A stretch of DNA of 64,000 nucleotides from Micromonospora chokoriensis (GTDB lineage Bacteria > Actinomycetota > Actinomycetes > Mycobacteriales > Micromonosporaceae): assembly GCF_900091505.1 (NCBI RefSeq), contig NZ_LT607409.1, forward strand, positions 5,952,001-6,016,000. Reading direction: 5' to 3'. Of this stretch, positions 23,912 through 33,900 are shown one piece after another. The number at the start of each line of letters is the position of its first letter. Within the stretch, counting starts at the first letter, position 1. The position numbers and the translations under genes were made by a program. A model generated the notes under the pieces. That model did not search any database and was not told where the DNA came from. It was given only the letters and a program-made list of their open reading frames with translations.

Positions 23912-24859
23912 TCAGGCGGCGGGGAGGTATTTGGCCAGGTCGTCCAGGATCTTGTTGGCGGCGCCGACGCCGATGCCGGTCATCCAGACCTCGTCGGAGA
24001 CGGGGTACGCCTTGCCGGCCTTGACGGCGTTGAGGCCCTTCCACAGGGTTCCGCCGGTGACCTTGCTCTGCTCGGCTGCGGCCTTGTCGCCGTACGCGGT
24101 CACGAAGATGACGTCGCCGTCGACCTCGTTGACGCGCTCGGGGCTGACCAGGTCGAAGCGCTTGTCCTCCTTGTTGGCGAGCAGCTGCCGGTCGGGGCGG
24201 CCGAGGCCGGTGTCGCCGATGACGATGCCGGAGAACGAGTCCGGGCCGTACACCCGGATGTTGCCGGGCAGGAACCGCACGATCGACACCTTGCGGGCGG
24301 CGGGGTCACCGAGGGTCGCCCCGACGTCCTTGGCCCGCTTCTCGTACGCGCTGAGCAGGTCCTTGGCCTGCTGCTCGCGTCCGAGTGCCTTGCCGTCCAG
24401 GAGGAGGTTCTCCTTCCAGGTGATGCCCACCTTGTCGGTGAACACCGTCGGCGCGATGGCGGCCAGCTCGTCGTAGAACTTCTCCTGGCGGAACTTGCTG
24501 CCGAGGATGAGGTCGGGCTTCAGCGCGTTGATCGCCTCCAGGTCGGGCTCGGCGAGCACCCCGACCTCCTTGATGCCGGCGAGCTTGTCCGCGCCGAAGT
24601 AGGTGGGCCAGCTCTTGGCCTCACCGGCCGTGGCGGCGCCGACCGGGGTGACGCCCAACGAGAGCGCCGTGTCGATCTTGTCGGTGTCGAGCACGACGAC
24701 GCGCTTGGGCTCAACCGGGACCTTGGTGGTGCCCATGGCGTGGGTGATCTCCCGGGTCTCCCCGGCGGTGGAGCCGGCGACCGGGTCGCTCTCACCGCAG
24801 GCGGTGAGTCCGACGCCGAGGGCGGCGGCCGCGGCGAGAGCGGCGACGAGACGACGCAT
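23912..24859 (-). CDS. Siderophore-binding lipoprotein of an iron ABC transporter
   Basis: 315 aa. Signal peptide MRRLVAALAAAAALGVGLTAC with lipobox LTAC (Cys21). The rest is a type III periplasmic-binding fold: MGTTKVPVEPKRVVVLDTDKIDTALSLG, the helix and strand ALKPDLILGSKFRQEKFYDEL, and a long connecting helix around LLSAYEKRAKDVG. The 'ITHAMGTTKVP..PKRVVVLD' start is typical of FepB/DesE-like ferric-siderophore receptors. It delivers the ferric complex to the permeases encoded by the two upstream genes. It is the last gene of the four-gene operon, overlapping fepC-like by 1 nt (TGATG). Confidence 0.9.
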   Translation of the reverse strand: MRRLVAALAAAAALGVGLTACGESDPVAGSTAGETREITHAMGTTKVPVEPKRVVVLDTDKIDTALSLGVTPVGAATAGEAKSWPTYFGADKLAGIKEVGVLAEPDLEAINALKPDLILGSKFRQEKFYDELAAIAPTVFTDKVGITWKENLLLDGKALGREQQAKDLLSAYEKRAKDVGATLGDPAARKVSIVRFLPGNIRVYGPDSFSGIVIGDTGLGRPDRQLLANKEDKRFDLVSPERVNEVDGDVIFVTAYGDKAAAEQSKVTGGTLWKGLNAVKAGKAYPVSDEVWMTGIGVGAANKILDDLAKYLPAA

Positions 24860-25785
24860 CAGAGTCCTTTCGAGGGGTACGAGTCGGCGAGCGGGTTGGC
24901 CGCGTCACCGGTGGTGGGTCGGGCGGCCGGTACGGACGCCGTCGACGAATCACGGTCTGGAGCGCCGGCGGCAGCAGCGGCCCCGGCGGCGGGTGCGCCA
25001 ACCGGGCCTCCGGTGTAGGCGGGCACCACCAGCGGCGCGCCGGTCACCGGGCAGGGAACGACCACGCAGGCCAACCCGAAGACGTCACGCACCAGGTCGG
25101 CGGTGAGGATCTCCCGGGGCGGTCCGGCGGCCACCACGGCGCCGGCGCGCATCGCGACGAGGTGGTCGGCGTAGCGGGCGGCCTGGTTCAGGTCGTGCAG
25201 CACGGCGACGACGGTGCGGCCCCGCTCGACGCGCAGCCGGTGCAGCAGGTCCAGCACCTCGACCTGGTGGGCCAGGTCGAGGAAGGTGGTCGGCTCGTCC
25301 AGCAGCAGGGCGTCGGTGTCCTGGGCGAGCGTCATGGCGATCCAGACGCGTTGCCGCTGACCGCCGGAGAGGCTGTCCACCGGCCGGTCGGCCAGGTCGG
25401 TCACGTCGGCCAGGGCCATCGCCTGGTCGACCGCCGCGCCGTCCTCCGACGACCACTGTCGCCACCAGCGCTGGTAGGGCTGCCGACCGCGCCCGACCAG
25501 GTCCGCCACCGTGACACCCTCGGGCACCAGCGGGCTCTGCGGCAGGACGCCGAGGCGGCGGGCCACCTCCCGGGTCGGTAGGTCGCGGATCGCGGTGCCG
25601 TCCAGCAGCACGGTGCCCCGGCGCGGGTTGAGCAGCCGGGCCATCGTGCGCAGCAGGGTGGACTTGCCGCACGCGTTCGGGCCGACGATCACGGTGAACG
25701 CGTCGGTGGGCAGGTCCAGGTCGAGCCCGTCGAGCACCGTCCGCTCGTCGTAGCCGGCGACCAGGTCGCGGGTGGAGAGCATCAC
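24859..25785 (-). CDS. Iron-siderophore ABC transporter ATP-binding protein, with long C-terminal tail
   Basis: 308 aa. Walker A is GPNACGKST (35-43), the Q-loop is LPQ, the signature is DSLSGGQRQRV (139-146), and Walker B is LLLDEPTTFLDLAHQ, with the switch His in VVAVLHDLNQAARYADH. This FepC-type enzyme powers uptake by the two FecCD permeases. It is longer than the usual ~260 aa: after VVPCPVTGAPLVVP come ~55 residues of low-complexity Ala/Gly/Pro (VGAPAAGAAAAAGAP...), an odd extension likely to be disordered. It overlaps the substrate-binding gene by 1 nt and begins 16 nt after the permease stop. Confidence 0.92.
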   Translation of the reverse strand: MMLSTRDLVAGYDERTVLDGLDLDLPTDAFTVIVGPNACGKSTLLRTMARLLNPRRGTVLLDGTAIRDLPTREVARRLGVLPQSPLVPEGVTVADLVGRGRQPYQRWWRQWSSEDGAAVDQAMALADVTDLADRPVDSLSGGQRQRVWIAMTLAQDTDALLLDEPTTFLDLAHQVEVLDLLHRLRVERGRTVVAVLHDLNQAARYADHLVAMRAGAVVAAGPPREILTADLVRDVFGLACVVVPCPVTGAPLVVPAYTGGPVGAPAAGAAAAAGAPDRDSSTASVPAARPTTGDAANPLADSYPSKGL

Positions 25786-25801
25786 ACGACTCCTCGGGGC
25801 G

Positions 25802-26911
25802 TCACGACGACCGCCGCCGGCCGCGCAGCAACAGGAAGATCAGGTACGGGCCGCCGATCGCGGCGGTCAGCACACCGGCGGGCAGTTGGGTGGGCGCGAA
25901 CAGGCGTCGGCCGGCCAGGTCGGCCAGCACCAGCAGCAACGCGCCGAGCAGGGCGGCGCAGACCAGGGGTGGCCGTTCGGCGCGGACCAACCGGCGGGCC
26001 ACCTGGGGGGCGACCAGGGCCACGAAGTCGACGGCGCCGACCTGGGCGGTGACCATCGCGGCGACGAGGACGCCGGTGCCGGCCAGGCCGATGCGGCGGG
26101 CCACCGGGCGCAGCCCGACCCCCCGGGCGGTGTCGTCGTCCAGGGCGGTGCTGTTCAACGCCCAGCCGGCCCAGGCGAGCACCGGCAGCAGCACCAGCAT
26201 CGTGCCGGCGATCCAGGCCGCCTCGGTCCAGCCCTTGCCGGCGAGGGTGCCGATCAGCCAGATCTGCGCGCGGAGACCGTCGATCGGATCGGCGGTGAGC
26301 ATGACGACTTCGGTGAGTGCCCGGAAGGCGAACGCGACCGCCACCCCGGCGAGCACGAACCGCTGTGCGGCCAGCCCGTGCCGGGCACCGAGGGCGAACA
26401 GCAGCACCGCGGCGAGCAGCCCGCCCACCAACGCGGTGGGTGCCACCAGCACCGCTGCCATTCCGCTGGTCAGGGCCACCGTCGCGGCGAGCCCGGCACC
26501 CTGGGTGATGCCGATGACGTCCGGGCTGGCCAGGGGGTTACGGGCCACGCTCTGGATGAGCGTGCCGGCCACGCCGAAGGCCGCGCCGGCCGCCGCCGCC
26601 AGCACGACCCGGGGCAGCCGAAGATCAAAGACCACGAGGTCGTACGGCGTGCCGGACCCGGAGAGGGCACGCAGCACGTCGGCCGGTGCGACGTACGGGG
26701 TGCCGAGCGAGAGGCTGAGCACGACGGCCAGCAGGAGGAGCACGGTCAGCACGGCGGCCACCAGCACCGCCCGGCGGCGGATCAGCAGACTGACCGGACC
26801 GATCCGCAGCAGCGACCGCCCGGCCAGCCGGGCCTCCCCGCCGGAGGGGCCACCCGCGGCGGCGGGGTGCGGCGGACCGGTGGTGGCGGACGGGCGCTGG
26901 GTGGCGGTCAC
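25802..26911 (-). CDS. Iron-siderophore ABC transporter permease (FecCD family, second)
   Basis: 369 aa. After a Pro/Gly-rich N-terminal ~45 residues come about nine to ten membrane segments. The family blocks are LRLPRVVLAAAAGAAFGVAGTLIQSVARNPLASPDVIGITQGAGLAAT, RFVLAGVAVAFAFRALTEVVML and VGAVDFVALVAPQVARRLVR; the last contains the cytosolic loop (EAA-like) that touches the ATPase. It would pair with the upstream gene product to form the translocation pore. Its GTG/ATG region overlaps the first permease stop by 4 nt. Confidence 0.9.
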   Translation of the reverse strand: MTATQRPSATTGPPHPAAAGGPSGGEARLAGRSLLRIGPVSLLIRRRAVLVAAVLTVLLLLAVVLSLSLGTPYVAPADVLRALSGSGTPYDLVVFDLRLPRVVLAAAAGAAFGVAGTLIQSVARNPLASPDVIGITQGAGLAATVALTSGMAAVLVAPTALVGGLLAAVLLFALGARHGLAAQRFVLAGVAVAFAFRALTEVVMLTADPIDGLRAQIWLIGTLAGKGWTEAAWIAGTMLVLLPVLAWAGWALNSTALDDDTARGVGLRPVARRIGLAGTGVLVAAMVTAQVGAVDFVALVAPQVARRLVRAERPPLVCAALLGALLLVLADLAGRRLFAPTQLPAGVLTAAIGGPYLIFLLLRGRRRSS

Positions 26912-27948
26912 GCGGTCACCACCCGGGCGCGGCGGACCAGCACGGCCAGCAGCGGCGCGCCGATCAGGGCGGTGACGATCCCGGCCGGTATCTCGCCGGG
27001 TGGTGCGACGACCCGCCCGATGATGTCGGCGCCGAGGAGCAGCGCGGGCCCGAGCAGGGCGGAGACGACGAGGGTCCAGCGGTGGTCCGCGCCGACCAGG
27101 GCGCGGGCGAGGTGCGGCACGGCCAACCCGACGAAGGCGACCGGTCCGGCGGCGGCGACCGCGGCCCCGGTCAGCAGCACGGCGGCGATGCCACCGCCGA
27201 GGCGGACCAGGCCGATCCGGTGGCCGAGACCTTTCGCGACGTCGTCGCCGAGGGCCAGGGCGTCCAGACCTCGGGCCACCAGCGCGGCCAGCACCAGCCC
27301 GGCGAGGACGAAGGGCAGCACCTGCGCGCTGACCGACAGGTCCCGGCCGGAGAGCCCGCCGACCACCCAGAACCGGTACTCCTCGAAGGTGCGGGCGTCG
27401 ATGCTGAGCAGCGCGTACACCCCGGAGGCGAGACTGGCGTCGAGCGCCGCGCCGACGAGCGCGAGGGTGACCGGGCTCGCGCCGTCGCGGGTTCGGGTGG
27501 CGATGGCGAAGACCAGCAGCCCGGCGACGAGCGCCCCGGCGATGCCGAACCAGACGTACCCGGCGAGCGTGCTGATGCCGAAGACGGAGATGGCGAGGAC
27601 CACGCCGAACGACGCGCCAGCGCTGATGCCGAGGATGCGGGGCTCGGCGAGGGGGTTGCGGGTGAGCGCCTGGAACAGCACGCCGGCGACGGCGAGCGCG
27701 AGCCCGACGGCGAGGCCGAGGGCGGTACGCGGCATCCGCAGCTCACGGACGATGGTGCTGGCGTCTCCGCCGTCGGGTGCGACGAGGGCGTGCCATACCT
27801 GGTCGATGCCGAGTTGTCGACTGCCGACCGCGAAACTGGCCAGCACGGTGAGCAACAGGACCAGCGCGGCTCCGGCGGTGACGGCCACCCGACGCCCGGT
27901 ACGAGTGCTGGCCCGACTCCGGGTCGGCCGGCTGGCGAGGGCGGTCAC
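26908..27948 (-). CDS. Iron-siderophore ABC transporter permease (FecCD family, first)
   Basis: 346 aa from GTG 27948, preceded by AGGAG at a 5-6 nt spacing. Blocks: LRMPRTALGLAVGLALAVAGVLFQALTRNPLAEPRILGISAGASFGV, TLALVGAALDASLASGVYALL, and GPVAFVGLAVPHLARALVGADHR (loop contacting the ATPase). About nine membrane segments. It is the first gene of the uptake operon, read from a promoter with an iron box at 27970-27988, so the whole set should be repressed when iron is sufficient. Confidence 0.9.
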   Translation of the reverse strand: MTALASRPTRSRASTRTGRRVAVTAGAALVLLLTVLASFAVGSRQLGIDQVWHALVAPDGGDASTIVRELRMPRTALGLAVGLALAVAGVLFQALTRNPLAEPRILGISAGASFGVVLAISVFGISTLAGYVWFGIAGALVAGLLVFAIATRTRDGASPVTLALVGAALDASLASGVYALLSIDARTFEEYRFWVVGGLSGRDLSVSAQVLPFVLAGLVLAALVARGLDALALGDDVAKGLGHRIGLVRLGGGIAAVLLTGAAVAAAGPVAFVGLAVPHLARALVGADHRWTLVVSALLGPALLLGADIIGRVVAPPGEIPAGIVTALIGAPLLAVLVRRARVVTA

Positions 27949-27969
27949 GGATCTCCTGCACGATCGGGC

Positions 27970-27988
27970 TTAGGTTCGCCTAACCTTA
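27970..27988 (-). promoter_or_regulatory. Iron box (DmdR/IdeR-type operator)
   Basis: Read on the minus strand, TAAGGTTAGGCGAACCTAA matches the IdeR/DmdR consensus TTAGGTTAGGCTAACCTAA at 17 of 19 positions. It lies 22-40 nt upstream of the first permease start, in the place expected for the promoter. The DtxR-family repressor is not in this window. Confidence 0.9.
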
Positions 27989-28008
27989 GCCGACCTGCGG
28001 AAAGAGAC

Positions 28009-29982
28009 CTAACCGGTAGGTGTCGATGCCGATCCGGGCCCGGCCGGCGCGCTCGCCGCCCCACCGTCACCGGTCACCGAACCGCCGTCTCCGGCGGCGG
28101 CGGCACCGCGCGGCAGCACGTTCAGCGGTCGCATCATCTCGTTGTCCTCGTGTTCGAGGAGATGACAGTGCCAGGCGTACCGTCCGGGCCGGTCGAAGCG
28201 CGCCTTGATCCGGGTCACCTCCCAGGGGTACGCGAGCACCGTGTCCATCCACCCCCGGTCCCCCGGGTCGGGTCGCACACCGCCCGAGTGCCCACGCCCG
28301 AGCAGCTCGAACTGGACCTGGTGCAGGTGGACCGGGTGGACGTGCCGGGTGAAGTTGCGCACCTCCCAGACCTCGGTGTCGCCGAGGGTGGGCTGTTCGG
28401 TCGGCGGATCGCTCCAGCGCAGCGGTAGGCCCCGGCCGCGCTCGTCGAGGACGCCGAGCAGCATGATCGTCGACTCGCCGGACCTCCGCTCGTTGAGCGA
28501 CAGCCGGCGTACGCGCTCGGCGGCGCCGAGCCTCGGGTGCGACGGCAGTCGCAGCTGCTCGGGCGGCACGCTCGGGTCCCCGCCGGTCGCGTCGGTGACC
28601 ACAAAACGCAGCACCTGACCTGTGGTTCGCGGGTCGGCCGGGGCGAAGTCCACTCCGGGTCGGCCGCCGCCGTACATCCCGTCGGGGCCCTCGTTGACGA
28701 GGTACAGCTCGGTCCCGGCCGGCACGTCGGTGAAGTCGACGATCGCGTCGACCCGCTGGGCGGGGCCAAGCGCCACGCGTTCGTGCGGCACCGGCTCCGG
28801 GAGGAGGCCGCCGTCGCTGCCGATCTGCCACACCGGCAGCACCGGGCGGGCCGGTCGCGCGGTGGCGTTCGCGGCCACGCTGAGCAGCAGGAAACGGCTG
28901 TTGCAGCCGTTGAGCAACCGGAACCGGTACCGCCGGCGCTGGACAGTGAGCGTGGGCCAGGTGCGGCCGTTGACCACCATGGTGGAGCCGGAGAAACCGG
29001 GGACCCAGACCGGCCCGTCGGGGTGCGGCGAGTAGCCGCCGGGGTAGAAGAGGTCACCGTCGGCGGTGAAGCTGCGGTCCTGGATCATCAGCGGAATGTC
29101 GTGGTACGCGGTGTCCGCCGGGTCGTCGCGGGCCGGTGCCGGGCCGGGCAGCACCCCGTCGGGCAGGTCGTCCCCGCCGAGCAGGTAGAACCCGGCCGGC
29201 CCGGCGTAGACGTTCTCCCGGGTGAGCCCGAGCGTGTGGTCGTGGTACCAGAGGGTGCAGGACCGCTGGTCGTTGTCGTACTCGAAGGTCGCCGAGCCGG
29301 CGGCCCAGCGCAGGTCGTACCGCTCGGCGAACCGGGACCGGAACTCGGCGTACGCGCCGCCGGCCAGGGCGAAGTCGGGGGGTACGTCGCGGGCCGCCGG
29401 CAGGTACCACGCCTCGGCGTGCCCGTCGCTCTCCTGCGCGCTGTGCGCGCCGTGCAGGTGCACCACCTGCGGCACCGGCCCCCGGTACCCGAGCCGACTG
29501 CCGTCCGGGCGGCCGTGGCCGTCCCGGTGGTCGACCCCACCGGCGGGGTTGGCCCAGTGCACCGTGGGGTCCACCGGCAGCAGGTGGGGCAGATGGTCGC
29601 CCCGGTCGTCGACGAGCTGGTTGACCCAGGTCACCCGGACGGGTCGACCCACCCGGGCCATGATCGTGGGCGCCGGGCATCCGAAGCTGCCGGCGTGCGC
29701 GGTGGAGCCGTAACCCCACACTGTGGTACGCGGCCAGGGGCGGGGCAGGATCTGCTGGCGGAACTGTCGTACCGCGATCACGTACTCGTCGCGCTCGGGC
29801 CCGGTCGCCACCGCCGGCATGGCCGGTGGGATCCGCAGTGGCGCGACGTACTTCGGGATGTCGCCGACGTCCAGCGGCGCCATCGCGGCCAGCGCCCGCC
29901 CCGACGCCGCCCAGCCCGCCGGAACCAGAGCCGCCGCACCGCCGGCGGCGCCCGCCGCGAGCACCTGTCGCCTGCTGACCAT
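28009..29982 (-). CDS. Tat-exported multicopper oxidase
   Basis: 657 aa from ATG 29982, preceded by GGGAGG at 7 nt; the frame continues upstream to 30078, but the signal begins here. MVSRRQVLAAGAAGGAAALVPAGWA is a twin-arginine-type signal. Copper sites are complete: HLHGAH (175-180), WYHDHTLG, HPVHLHQVQF and WHCHLLEHEDNEMM, the last with Met as type 1 axial ligand. The layout suits CotA/bilirubin-oxidase-type enzymes that oxidise phenols, metals or pigments with O2. The C-terminal ~25 residues are Ala/Gly/Pro-rich. Its stop lies 60 nt before the iron-uptake operon on the same strand with no clear terminator, so a link to iron handling (Fe2+ or siderophore oxidation) is possible. Confidence 0.9.
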   Translation of the reverse strand: MVSRRQVLAAGAAGGAAALVPAGWAASGRALAAMAPLDVGDIPKYVAPLRIPPAMPAVATGPERDEYVIAVRQFRQQILPRPWPRTTVWGYGSTAHAGSFGCPAPTIMARVGRPVRVTWVNQLVDDRGDHLPHLLPVDPTVHWANPAGGVDHRDGHGRPDGSRLGYRGPVPQVVHLHGAHSAQESDGHAEAWYLPAARDVPPDFALAGGAYAEFRSRFAERYDLRWAAGSATFEYDNDQRSCTLWYHDHTLGLTRENVYAGPAGFYLLGGDDLPDGVLPGPAPARDDPADTAYHDIPLMIQDRSFTADGDLFYPGGYSPHPDGPVWVPGFSGSTMVVNGRTWPTLTVQRRRYRFRLLNGCNSRFLLLSVAANATARPARPVLPVWQIGSDGGLLPEPVPHERVALGPAQRVDAIVDFTDVPAGTELYLVNEGPDGMYGGGRPGVDFAPADPRTTGQVLRFVVTDATGGDPSVPPEQLRLPSHPRLGAAERVRRLSLNERRSGESTIMLLGVLDERGRGLPLRWSDPPTEQPTLGDTEVWEVRNFTRHVHPVHLHQVQFELLGRGHSGGVRPDPGDRGWMDTVLAYPWEVTRIKARFDRPGRYAWHCHLLEHEDNEMMRPLNVLPRGAAAAGDGGSVTGDGGAASAPAGPGSASTPTG

Positions 29983-30098
29983 GCCGCGCCTCCCAACGCC
30001 CTCTCCCCAGAAAGAGAATGGGTTTCGCGGACGACCACAGGACGGACAGATGACGGTTGACACCCAGAAGAGGGACATTCACGTCATAGGGTGTGAGC

Positions 30099-30458
30099 AT
30101 GCGATTCGACCAGCACACGGTCGTGCTCCTGGTCCGACCGTCGGATCCGCCGGAGCTGCCGCAGGACGCGATCGATCGGATTCAGGACGCACACCTCGCC
30201 CACCAGGCGGGCCTCGTGGAGCAGGGGTTGGTGCTCGCCGCCGGCCCGTTCCTGCACGGCGACGACGAGCACCTGCGTGGTTTCGTCGTGCTGTCCATCG
30301 CGCCGGACGAGGCCCGCGCCCTCTACGCCAACGACCCGGCGGTGCGTGCCGGCCGCCTGCTCGCGCAGGTCACCACGTGGCTGCTTCCGGAGGGCAACCT
30401 GCGGTTCGAGGGCGTGCCGGTGCCCCGGTCGATGATGGAGGCGGCCTCCGGCGACTGA
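30099..30458 (+). CDS. YciI-like protein
   Basis: 119 aa. TAGGGT at 30087-30092 ends 6 nt before ATG 30099, so this start is preferred to the in-frame GTG at 30093. The YciI-type block is DAIDRIQDAHLAHQAGLVEQGLVLAAGPFLHGDDEHLRGFVVLSI, followed by ALYANDPAVRAGRLLAQVTTW. The fold is a ferredoxin-like dimer with a His/Asp active site. Most members have unknown reactions. It is divergent from the multicopper oxidase. Confidence 0.85.
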   Translation: MRFDQHTVVLLVRPSDPPELPQDAIDRIQDAHLAHQAGLVEQGLVLAAGPFLHGDDEHLRGFVVLSIAPDEARALYANDPAVRAGRLLAQVTTWLLPEGNLRFEGVPVPRSMMEAASGD

Positions 30459-30470
30459 CGCCGGAGCCGG

Positions 30471-30863
30471 TCAGCCGACCGTGCCGTTCCCGGCCGCTGT
30501 CGCCAGGTCCGCCAGCGGGATTACCCCCAGGTCGTCCACCGGGCCGATGATCACCCGCAGTGCCGGGAAGTGGTCCCGCAGCACCCGCACACACCTGTCA
30601 CACGGCGCGGTGACCTCGCGGCCCCGGTCGGCGACCGTGACGATCGTCTCCAGTTCGGTGACGCCCTGCGTGGCGGCCGTGCCGATGACCACCAGCTCGG
30701 CGCAGACGTCTCCGGTCACGTGCTGGACGTTCACTGCGGTGAAGACCCGCCCGTCGGCGTTCCGGGCGGCCGAGGCGACGGTGTGGTGCTGGCTGCGACA
30801 CCGCAGCTTGGCGACCGCCGTGGCGGCCTGCACCAACGCACGGTCGGTGTCCCGCATGTCCAT
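30471..30863 (-). CDS. Cytidine-deaminase-family protein
   Basis: 130 aa, the size of a bacterial cytidine deaminase. The zinc site is present as VCAELVVIG (Cys54, catalytic Glu56) and APCDRCVRVL (Cys88, Cys91). NVQHVTG stands where CDA has the nucleoside-binding NVENAS. The divergence around the substrate loop resembles blasticidin-S-deaminase-like members, so free cytidine may not be the substrate. ATG at 30863 or 30857 could start it. It is convergent with the YciI-like gene, whose stop is 13 nt away. Confidence 0.8.
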   Translation of the reverse strand: MDMRDTDRALVQAATAVAKLRCRSQHHTVASAARNADGRVFTAVNVQHVTGDVCAELVVIGTAATQGVTELETIVTVADRGREVTAPCDRCVRVLRDHFPALRVIIGPVDDLGVIPLADLATAAGNGTVG

Positions 30864-30973
30864 TCCGGCCCCCCGGCGCTCGATGTCGGTCGCCCACTCT
30901 AGGCCGCCGCCGCACCGGCAGCGCGGTAACCCAGGGGCGGTGCGCCGTCCGGCTGCCTATCCTTGGGCACGAC

Positions 30974-33900
30974 ATGCAGAATCCAACCGCCTCCGTCGCG
31001 ACCGACCCGGTCCGCGAGCTGCACCGCCGCCTCACCCCTCTGATGGTCCGCGACCAGCGCCGGCTCCAGCGCCGCCTCGACGGTGCCCGCAAGCTGCGCG
31101 ACCCGCAGCGCCGGGAAGCGGCCCTCGCCGAGATCACCGCCGAGGTGGTCCGGGCCGAGCAGCGGCTCGCCACCCGGCGCGCGGCGGTGCCCGTGATCAC
31201 GTACCCGGCGGGGTTGCCGGTCAGTGAGCGCAAGGACGACATCGCCGCGGCGATCCGCGATCACCAGGTGGTGATCGTGGCCGGCGAGACCGGCTCCGGC
31301 AAGACCACCCAGCTCCCGAAGATCTGCCTGGAGCTGGGGCGCGGGGTGCACGGCCTGATCGGGCACACCCAGCCCCGGCGGCTGGCCGCCCGGACGGTGG
31401 CCGACCGGATCGCCGACGAGCTGGGCACCGAGCTGGGTGACGTGGTCGGCTACAAGGTGCGCTTCACCGACCAGGTCAGCGAGCGCAGCCTGGTGAAGCT
31501 GATGACCGACGGCATCCTGCTGGCCGAGTTGCAGACCGACCGCATGCTGCGCCAGTACGACACGTTGATCATTGACGAGGCGCACGAGCGCAGCCTCAAC
31601 ATCGACTTCATCCTCGGGTACCTGCGGGAGCTGCTGCCCCGCCGACCCGACCTCAAGGTGATCATCACCTCGGCGACCATCGAGACCGACCGGTTCGCCT
31701 CGCACTTCGCCGACGCCGAGGGCGATCCGGCGCCGATCGTGGAGGTCTCCGGCCGCACCTACCCGGTGGAGGTGCGCTACCGCCCGCTGCTGGAGGTCGC
31801 CGAGGGCGAGGAGGACGGCGACGCGGACGAGGAGAACGTCCGCGACCAGATCCAGGCGATCGGCGACGCCGTCGAGGAGCTGGCCGCCGAGGGCCCTGGC
31901 GACATCCTCGTGTTCCTCAGCGGTGAGCGGGAGATCCGGGACACCGCCGACGCGCTGGGCAAACTGGTCCAGAAGAAACGCTCGCTGCTCGGCACCGAGA
32001 TCCTGCCGCTGTACGCCCGGCTGTCCGCCGCCGAACAGCACCGTGTCTTCGCCGCGCACAGCTCCCGCCGGGTGGTGCTCGCCACCAACGTCGCGGAGAC
32101 CTCGCTGACGGTCCCCGGCATCAAGTACGTGGTGGACCCGGGCACCGCCCGCATCTCCCGCTACTCCAGCCGGCTCAAGGTGCAGCGGTTGCCCATCGAG
32201 CCGGTCTCGCAGGCGTCGGCCAACCAGCGCAAGGGCCGCTGCGGTCGTACGTCGGACGGCATCTGCATCCGCCTCTACGACGAGCAGGACTTCCTGTCCC
32301 GCCCCGAGTTCACCGACCCGGAGATCCTGCGGACCAACCTGGCGTCGGTCATCCTCCAGATGACCGCGATCGGGCTGGGCGACCTCGCCGCGTTCCCGTT
32401 CATCGACCCACCGGACAAGCGCAACATCACCGACGGCGTCAACCTGCTGCACGAGCTCGGCGCGTTGGACCCGACCGAGGCGGACCCGGCGAAGCGGCTC
32501 ACCGCGCTGGGCCGACGCCTGGCCCAGCTCCCGGTCGACCCCCGACTGGCTCGGATGGTGGTCGAGGGCGAACGCAACGGCTGCGCCACCGAGGTGCTGG
32601 TGATCGCCGCCGCGCTCTCCATCCAGGACCCGCGCGAACGGCCGGCGGAGAAGCAGGCCCAGGCCGACCAGGCGCACGCCCGGTTCGCCGACAAGGAGTC
32701 CGACTTCGTCGCGTACCTCAACCTGTGGCGCTACCTGCGCGAGCAGCAGCGGGAGCTGTCCTCCAGCGCGTTCCGCCGGATGTGCAAGGCGGAATACCTG
32801 AACTACCTGCGGGTCCGCGAGTGGCAGGACATCGTCGGCCAACTGCGGCAGGTGCTGCGTACCCCGGCGGAGAACGACCGACGCGGCGGGCGGCCGGCGC
32901 GCGACACCGCAGGCGGCGCGGACGCCGGCCGGAATGCGGGCCGCCGCGGCGGCGCGGACCTGCCGGAGGAGATCGACACCCCGAAGGTGCACCAGTCCCT
33001 GCTGCCCGGCCTGCTGTCACACATCGGCCTCAAGGACGCCCAGAAGCACGAGTACCTGGGCGCGCGGGGCGCGAAGTTCGGGATCTTCCCCGGGTCGGCG
33101 CTGTTCAAGAAGCCGCCACGGTGGGTGATGGCCGCCGAGCTGGTGGAGACCTCCCGACTCTGGGGCCGCATCGCCGGTCGGGTCGAGCCGGAGTGGGTCG
33201 AGCCCCTCGCCCAGCACCTGGTGAAGCGCAGCTACAGCGAGCCGCACTGGGAGAAGAAACAGGCCGCCGTGATGGCCTACGAGAAGGTCACCCTGTACGG
33301 CGTCCCGCTGGTCAGCTCCCGGAAGGTCAACTTCGGGCGGATCGACCCGGCGCTGAGCCGGGAGCTGTTCATCAGGCACGCCCTCGTCGAGGGCGACTGG
33401 CAGACCCACCACCAGTTCTGGGCGGACAACAAACGGCTGCTCGCCGAGATCGAGGAGCTGGAGAGCCGGGCGCGACGCCGCGACATCCTGGTCGACGACG
33501 AGACCATCTTCGGCTTCTACGACCAGCGGATCCCGGCCGACGTGTCCTCCGGCCGGCACTTCGACAGTTGGTGGAAGAAGACCCGCCGGGAGCAGCCCGA
33601 CCTGCTCACCTTCACCCGCGACCTGCTGGTCAACGACGGCCGGCCGGGGGTGGACGAGGACGACTACCCGGACGAGTGGCAGACGCAGGGGGTGAGCCTG
33701 CCGCTGACGTACCGCTTCGAGCCGGGCACGCCGGATGACGGCGTCACCGTCGACATCCCCCTGCCGCTGCTCAACCAGGTGCCGGCGGAGAGCTTCGACT
33801 GGCAGGTGCCGGGGTTGCGCGAGGAGACGGTGATCGCGCTGATCCGTACGCTGCCCAAGGCGATCCGCCGCAACTTCGTCCCGGTGCCGGACTACGCCCG

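Noticed and set aside
25772..27973. 733-aa plus-strand frame across the iron-uptake genes
   Set aside because: Low-complexity Gly/Arg/Gln composition typical of shadow frames; the minus-strand permeases and iron box are convincing.
30899..32992. 697-aa minus-strand frame within hrpA
   Set aside because: HrpA motifs occupy the opposite strand throughout; no domain in the minus frame.
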